Origin: Candidatus Izemoplasma sp.
GTDB taxonomy: Bacteria > Bacillota_I > Bacilli_A > Izemoplasmatales > Hujiaoplasmataceae
Direction of reading: 5' to 3'
Assembly (NCBI GenBank): GCA_021736305.1
Contig: JAIPGD010000006.1
Span: 1-45,545, forward strand
DNA: 45,545 bases
Shown here: one piece after another, positions 44,301 to 45,545 of the stretch
How positions within the stretch are numbered: the stretch's first letter is position 1
Layout: each line of letters starts with the position of its first letter
Notes under the pieces: generated by a model
Database searches by the model: none
The model's input: the letters and a program-made list of their open reading frames with translations, nothing else
What the model was told of the DNA's origin: nothing
Translations under genes and position numbers: made by a program

Positions 44301-45545
44301 ATGCGACAATTTCAAGTGAAATATTGAAACAAAGAGATGCCGAAACACTTAGTGTTCCTAATCGTGATTTAGATGAAAATTTAATTATTAAAACAGTTAG
44401 TGGAACTGATTTTATCGTTAAATCAGAAATCAAAAATACTTTAGGTGCTTTAGAATTGCTTGAGATTGATGATTTTACAAATGTTAACGTTGATATCAGT
44501 ATATTAAATAAATTATCTGTTGATCCAGTAACAGACCCTACTACATTAAGTATAGATAATGCAAATGATTTATTAAAATCAAAAATTGTTCATATGACTA
44601 TTACAGATCTAATTATTGATGCCGCTACACCTGCAACTGTAGGTGAAGATGCACCAATTGTTGTTCCATATAAAGCAGAAACAAATTATAATTTTACTAG
44701 TACTGATTATTCTTATTCATCTGATATGGTTCGGGATTATACAACTGATGATGATGAATATATTGTAGAAGCAGAAATAATTTATTTGTTAAAAATTATT
44801 TTAAAACTTGAAATTACCGATTTGGATTCGTTTGGCACCGATGATCCAAATGATCCATTATTAGCTAAAATATTACCTCATAAAGATATATTATTTGATT
44901 CAGCTATTATTCAAGCAACTATAACTGATCAAATGATTAATTTAGAGTCAGAAGACCTTATAATACCTGACAAAGACTATAATGAAGTGGATGTCATTTT
45001 AACAAGGGAGTATATAAAATCTGCAACTGAAACGATAACCGACACTTATGTATCAAGAGTGGAATTAGAAGCAGCTTTAGATGCATTAGATAAACTTGAG
45101 ATAACAGATTTTTCTAATATTGAATTGGATGATATGACTTTTATTTTAGATAAAATACAAAATGATAATCTACTTGATTCATCAATTTTACATGCGACCA
45201 TTTCAGAAAAAATTGTTGCTGAAAGTGAAACAGGCAATCTTGTGGTTCCAAGCCGTGGAACAGATGAAGTTGTTATAAAGAAAGATGTCATGACAGTGAC
45301 TTATATTTCTGAAATTGAAATTATTGCAACTTTAGATGCGTTAGATGTTTTAGGCATTACTGATTTCACTGCCTTAAATATTGATCCATCAATTATTCAA
45401 AACTTAGGTGAGTATGATGCCGTTGATGATCGTAATGAATTAGTCCCAGAAAGAGCAACTACACTATTTGCATCAAAAATAGTTCATGCAACTATATCAA
45501 AAATGATTACAGATGCAGCTATTCCTGATGAGATAACAGGAGATC
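41390..45545 (+). CDS. Giant membrane-anchored repeat protein with CvpA-like N-terminus, C-terminus beyond right edge
   Basis: An ATG with GTAGGAGGG upstream opens a frame that stays open for 1385 codons to the edge. Residues 1-195 hold four helices (about 11-30, 36-60, 118-150, 166-192) with the CvpA-like GFLKGFRRSLYTF turn after helix 1 and RWAGSIFGFMTAAVNVFVFI in helix 4. Basic loops after helices 1 and 3 put N- and C-terminal parts outside by the positive-inside rule. Residues from about 200 on are very acidic (Asp/Glu/Ser/Thr/Ile/Leu-rich) and built of repeats of about 85-107 residues. The only two cysteines I see (CDADDTEC, near 660) could form a disulfide. CvpA is small and has no such extension. 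Function unknown; an extracellular stalk, matrix or adhesin is plausible. Confidence 0.85.
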   Translation, partial: MGLDNMDFALYLNIAFYSMLGIGILVGFLKGFRRSLYTFIITIIFIGVFFLTVNSIVGYLYTMELGFLGGILGNVSPDLNNVTSLKDAISILLAQQVEGSLDTTLSNPEFLAFVDSIGMFVLKIVYTILYFTVIQFIYRFILFIISLFIFRKGRSKNKKGNKTRWAGSIFGFMTAAVNVFVFIIVMSGIMSIAESLVSLQTTELNNTVEITEPNRESISDINNASNSLMIGEYQQLAETTDSELTQAIESLEQIIADYNNNLIIKLSNSVKVEDEITSEEQSLGIILFDEVLSIKYNDTNIALREDLRTFSEVASIYLNSDYYDSGDLADLSSTEINNIFTTLSQSNLLVSIIPIGVEVGADYFDVDVELDKETLYEDIIWRDEIQQIGAVASTGFMILESANAFDPDIDYKTVSLDGEDVEDLFDSLSESKLVEYGAYLAVEPLLEQASLEMQSVITIPEDIDWKDEFVAFGDIANEILSSGITIADLESGDVQQILTLFSDVDLTVLLNSKLTTRALVNILSGQSELELNIDFLVIPDMPYEDWVDQYDTLGELVSEGELRKILSSINILVDSVSDIDFDDLQINDLTNISSDDIDNIFESRVLVASVTEAIRGLSTDELSLIIPDSVLDEDNYIEKQEVKNLFNAITMAAGQLPCDADDTECEELGFDIDKILSLSETNINTLFDSEILFSTASNMIMEYGEDQLVIPEDTKITISVEEADLIIVNKTEIKNAFLAISVLGLSDLNNINVDASLLTNLAEADVDDPVTPEDETTTLDTTKSTKLFASKILHATISKFLLDETGENATVIVPILASEDYEDTTTDLVLIEDTVGGVDYISEEELTQILEAVLILQLSDFTDLDIAPEDLVANSDELLDSAILHATITDQLIKQIDDGAVTVPDTDVEGNSIFTTTAENDEYIIKDELSAIFNALDLLDITDFNSISLDSISLDTIIANDDALLDSAILHATISSEILKQRDAETLSVPNRDLDENLIIKTVSGTDFIVKSEIKNTLGALELLEIDDFTNVNVDISILNKLSVDPVTDPTTLSIDNANDLLKSKIVHMTITDLIIDAATPATVGEDAPIVVPYKAETNYNFTSTDYSYSSDMVRDYTTDDDEYIVEAEIIYLLKIILKLEITDLDSFGTDDPNDPLLAKILPHKDILFDSAIIQATITDQMINLESEDLIIPDKDYNEVDVILTREYIKSATETITDTYVSRVELEAALDALDKLEITDFSNIELDDMTFILDKIQNDNLLDSSILHATISEKIVAESETGNLVVPSRGTDEVVIKKDVMTVTYISEIEIIATLDALDVLGITDFTALNIDPSIIQNLGEYDAVDDRNELVPERATTLFASKIVHATISKMITDAAIPDEITGD
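42400..45545 (+). repeat. Roughly 90-residue protein repeats in the giant protein, about 12 copies in window
   Basis: The anchor motif L-[LF]-x-S-x-I-L-H-A-T-I-[ST] recurs with starts near residues 686, 787, 878, 964, 1061, 1168, 1261 and 1359; weaker forms are near 344, 428, 509 and 600. Each is followed 15-25 residues later by a VPD/VPN strand-like motif, then a [YF]I-x(3)-E[LI]-x(3)-[FL] helix ending in [LI]-x-[IL]-[TSD]-D-[FL]. Intervals are 81-107 residues. Copies toward the C-terminus are the most alike. Confidence 0.88.

Noticed and set aside
43033-45291. Ser/Ile-rich antisense frames under the giant repeat gene, up to 175 codons
   Set aside because: They mirror the Asp/Glu/Ser-rich repeat codons on the plus strand and recur with the same period as the repeats.
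42400-45545. Recurring short DNA matches in the giant gene as a CRISPR-like or microsatellite array
   Set aside because: The matches are periodic in frame at about 90 codons with diverged DNA, so they come from protein repeats.

Overview
The window reads as a low-GC chromosome segment from a wall-less or reduced-envelope relative of the Firmicutes (Mollicutes-type). UGA acts as a stop codon (radC ends in TGA) and Trp is TGG. Gene order is Firmicutes-like (ruvB-queA-tgt, ylmE-sepF-yggT-ileS), control is by T-box, cobalamin and preQ1 leaders, and coding is dense and strongly AT-biased. The best guess is a standard-code Mollicutes lineage (Acholeplasma, Izemoplasma or Haloplasma-like). This rests on gene content and composition, not on a phylogeny. 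No tRNA or rRNA gene, CRISPR array, insertion sequence or prophage gene was seen.

Layout. 1-1871: a long coiled-coil protein on the minus strand, cut by the left edge. 1996-6589: ruvB, queA, pduL-like and tgt, with a divergent queuosine-precursor transporter gene behind a preQ1-I riboswitch; together these form a queuosine module. 6665-7825: ftsZ. 7907-13169: two tandem mgtE genes, yhbY, surE, an unlisted small membrane ORF, ylmE, sepF and yggT. 13182-16186: an Ile T-box and ileS. 16229-18224: deoC, a membrane ORF and deoD (deoxynucleoside catabolism). 18263-20810: an M16 peptidase pair, one member with and one without HxxEH. 20858-22166: engB/ysxC and a methyltransferase. 22082-27381: a Val T-box, a NUDIX hydrolase, valS, folC and radC. 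27399-29656: a consensus promoter, a cobalamin riboswitch with terminator, two DUF4430 proteins and an ECF S component. 29670-33669: a minus-strand lipase-like hydrolase, then glpK, a DUF3137-like gene and lemA. 33849-37598: ssb, then thyA, dfrA, plsC and a split chromate transporter pair. 37664-40306: a YcxB-like protein, then a TetR-type regulator with a long C-terminal part that looks like a decayed ABC ATPase, next to an ABC-2 permease. 40384-41214: a minus-strand serine-protease lipoprotein. 41390 to the right edge: the first 1385 residues of a giant protein with a CvpA-like four-helix N-terminus and about twelve repeats of roughly 90 residues.

The most unusual items are the giant repeat protein with its divergent secreted protease; the TetR/pseudo-ATPase/permease pair with a 30-bp palindrome over its start site; the thyA leader, in which a GAAA-capped hairpin seems to bridge an over-long SD-AUG gap; the Val T-box and its promoter nested in the 3' end of a methyltransferase gene; and the riboswitch-controlled DUF4430/ECF-S operon.
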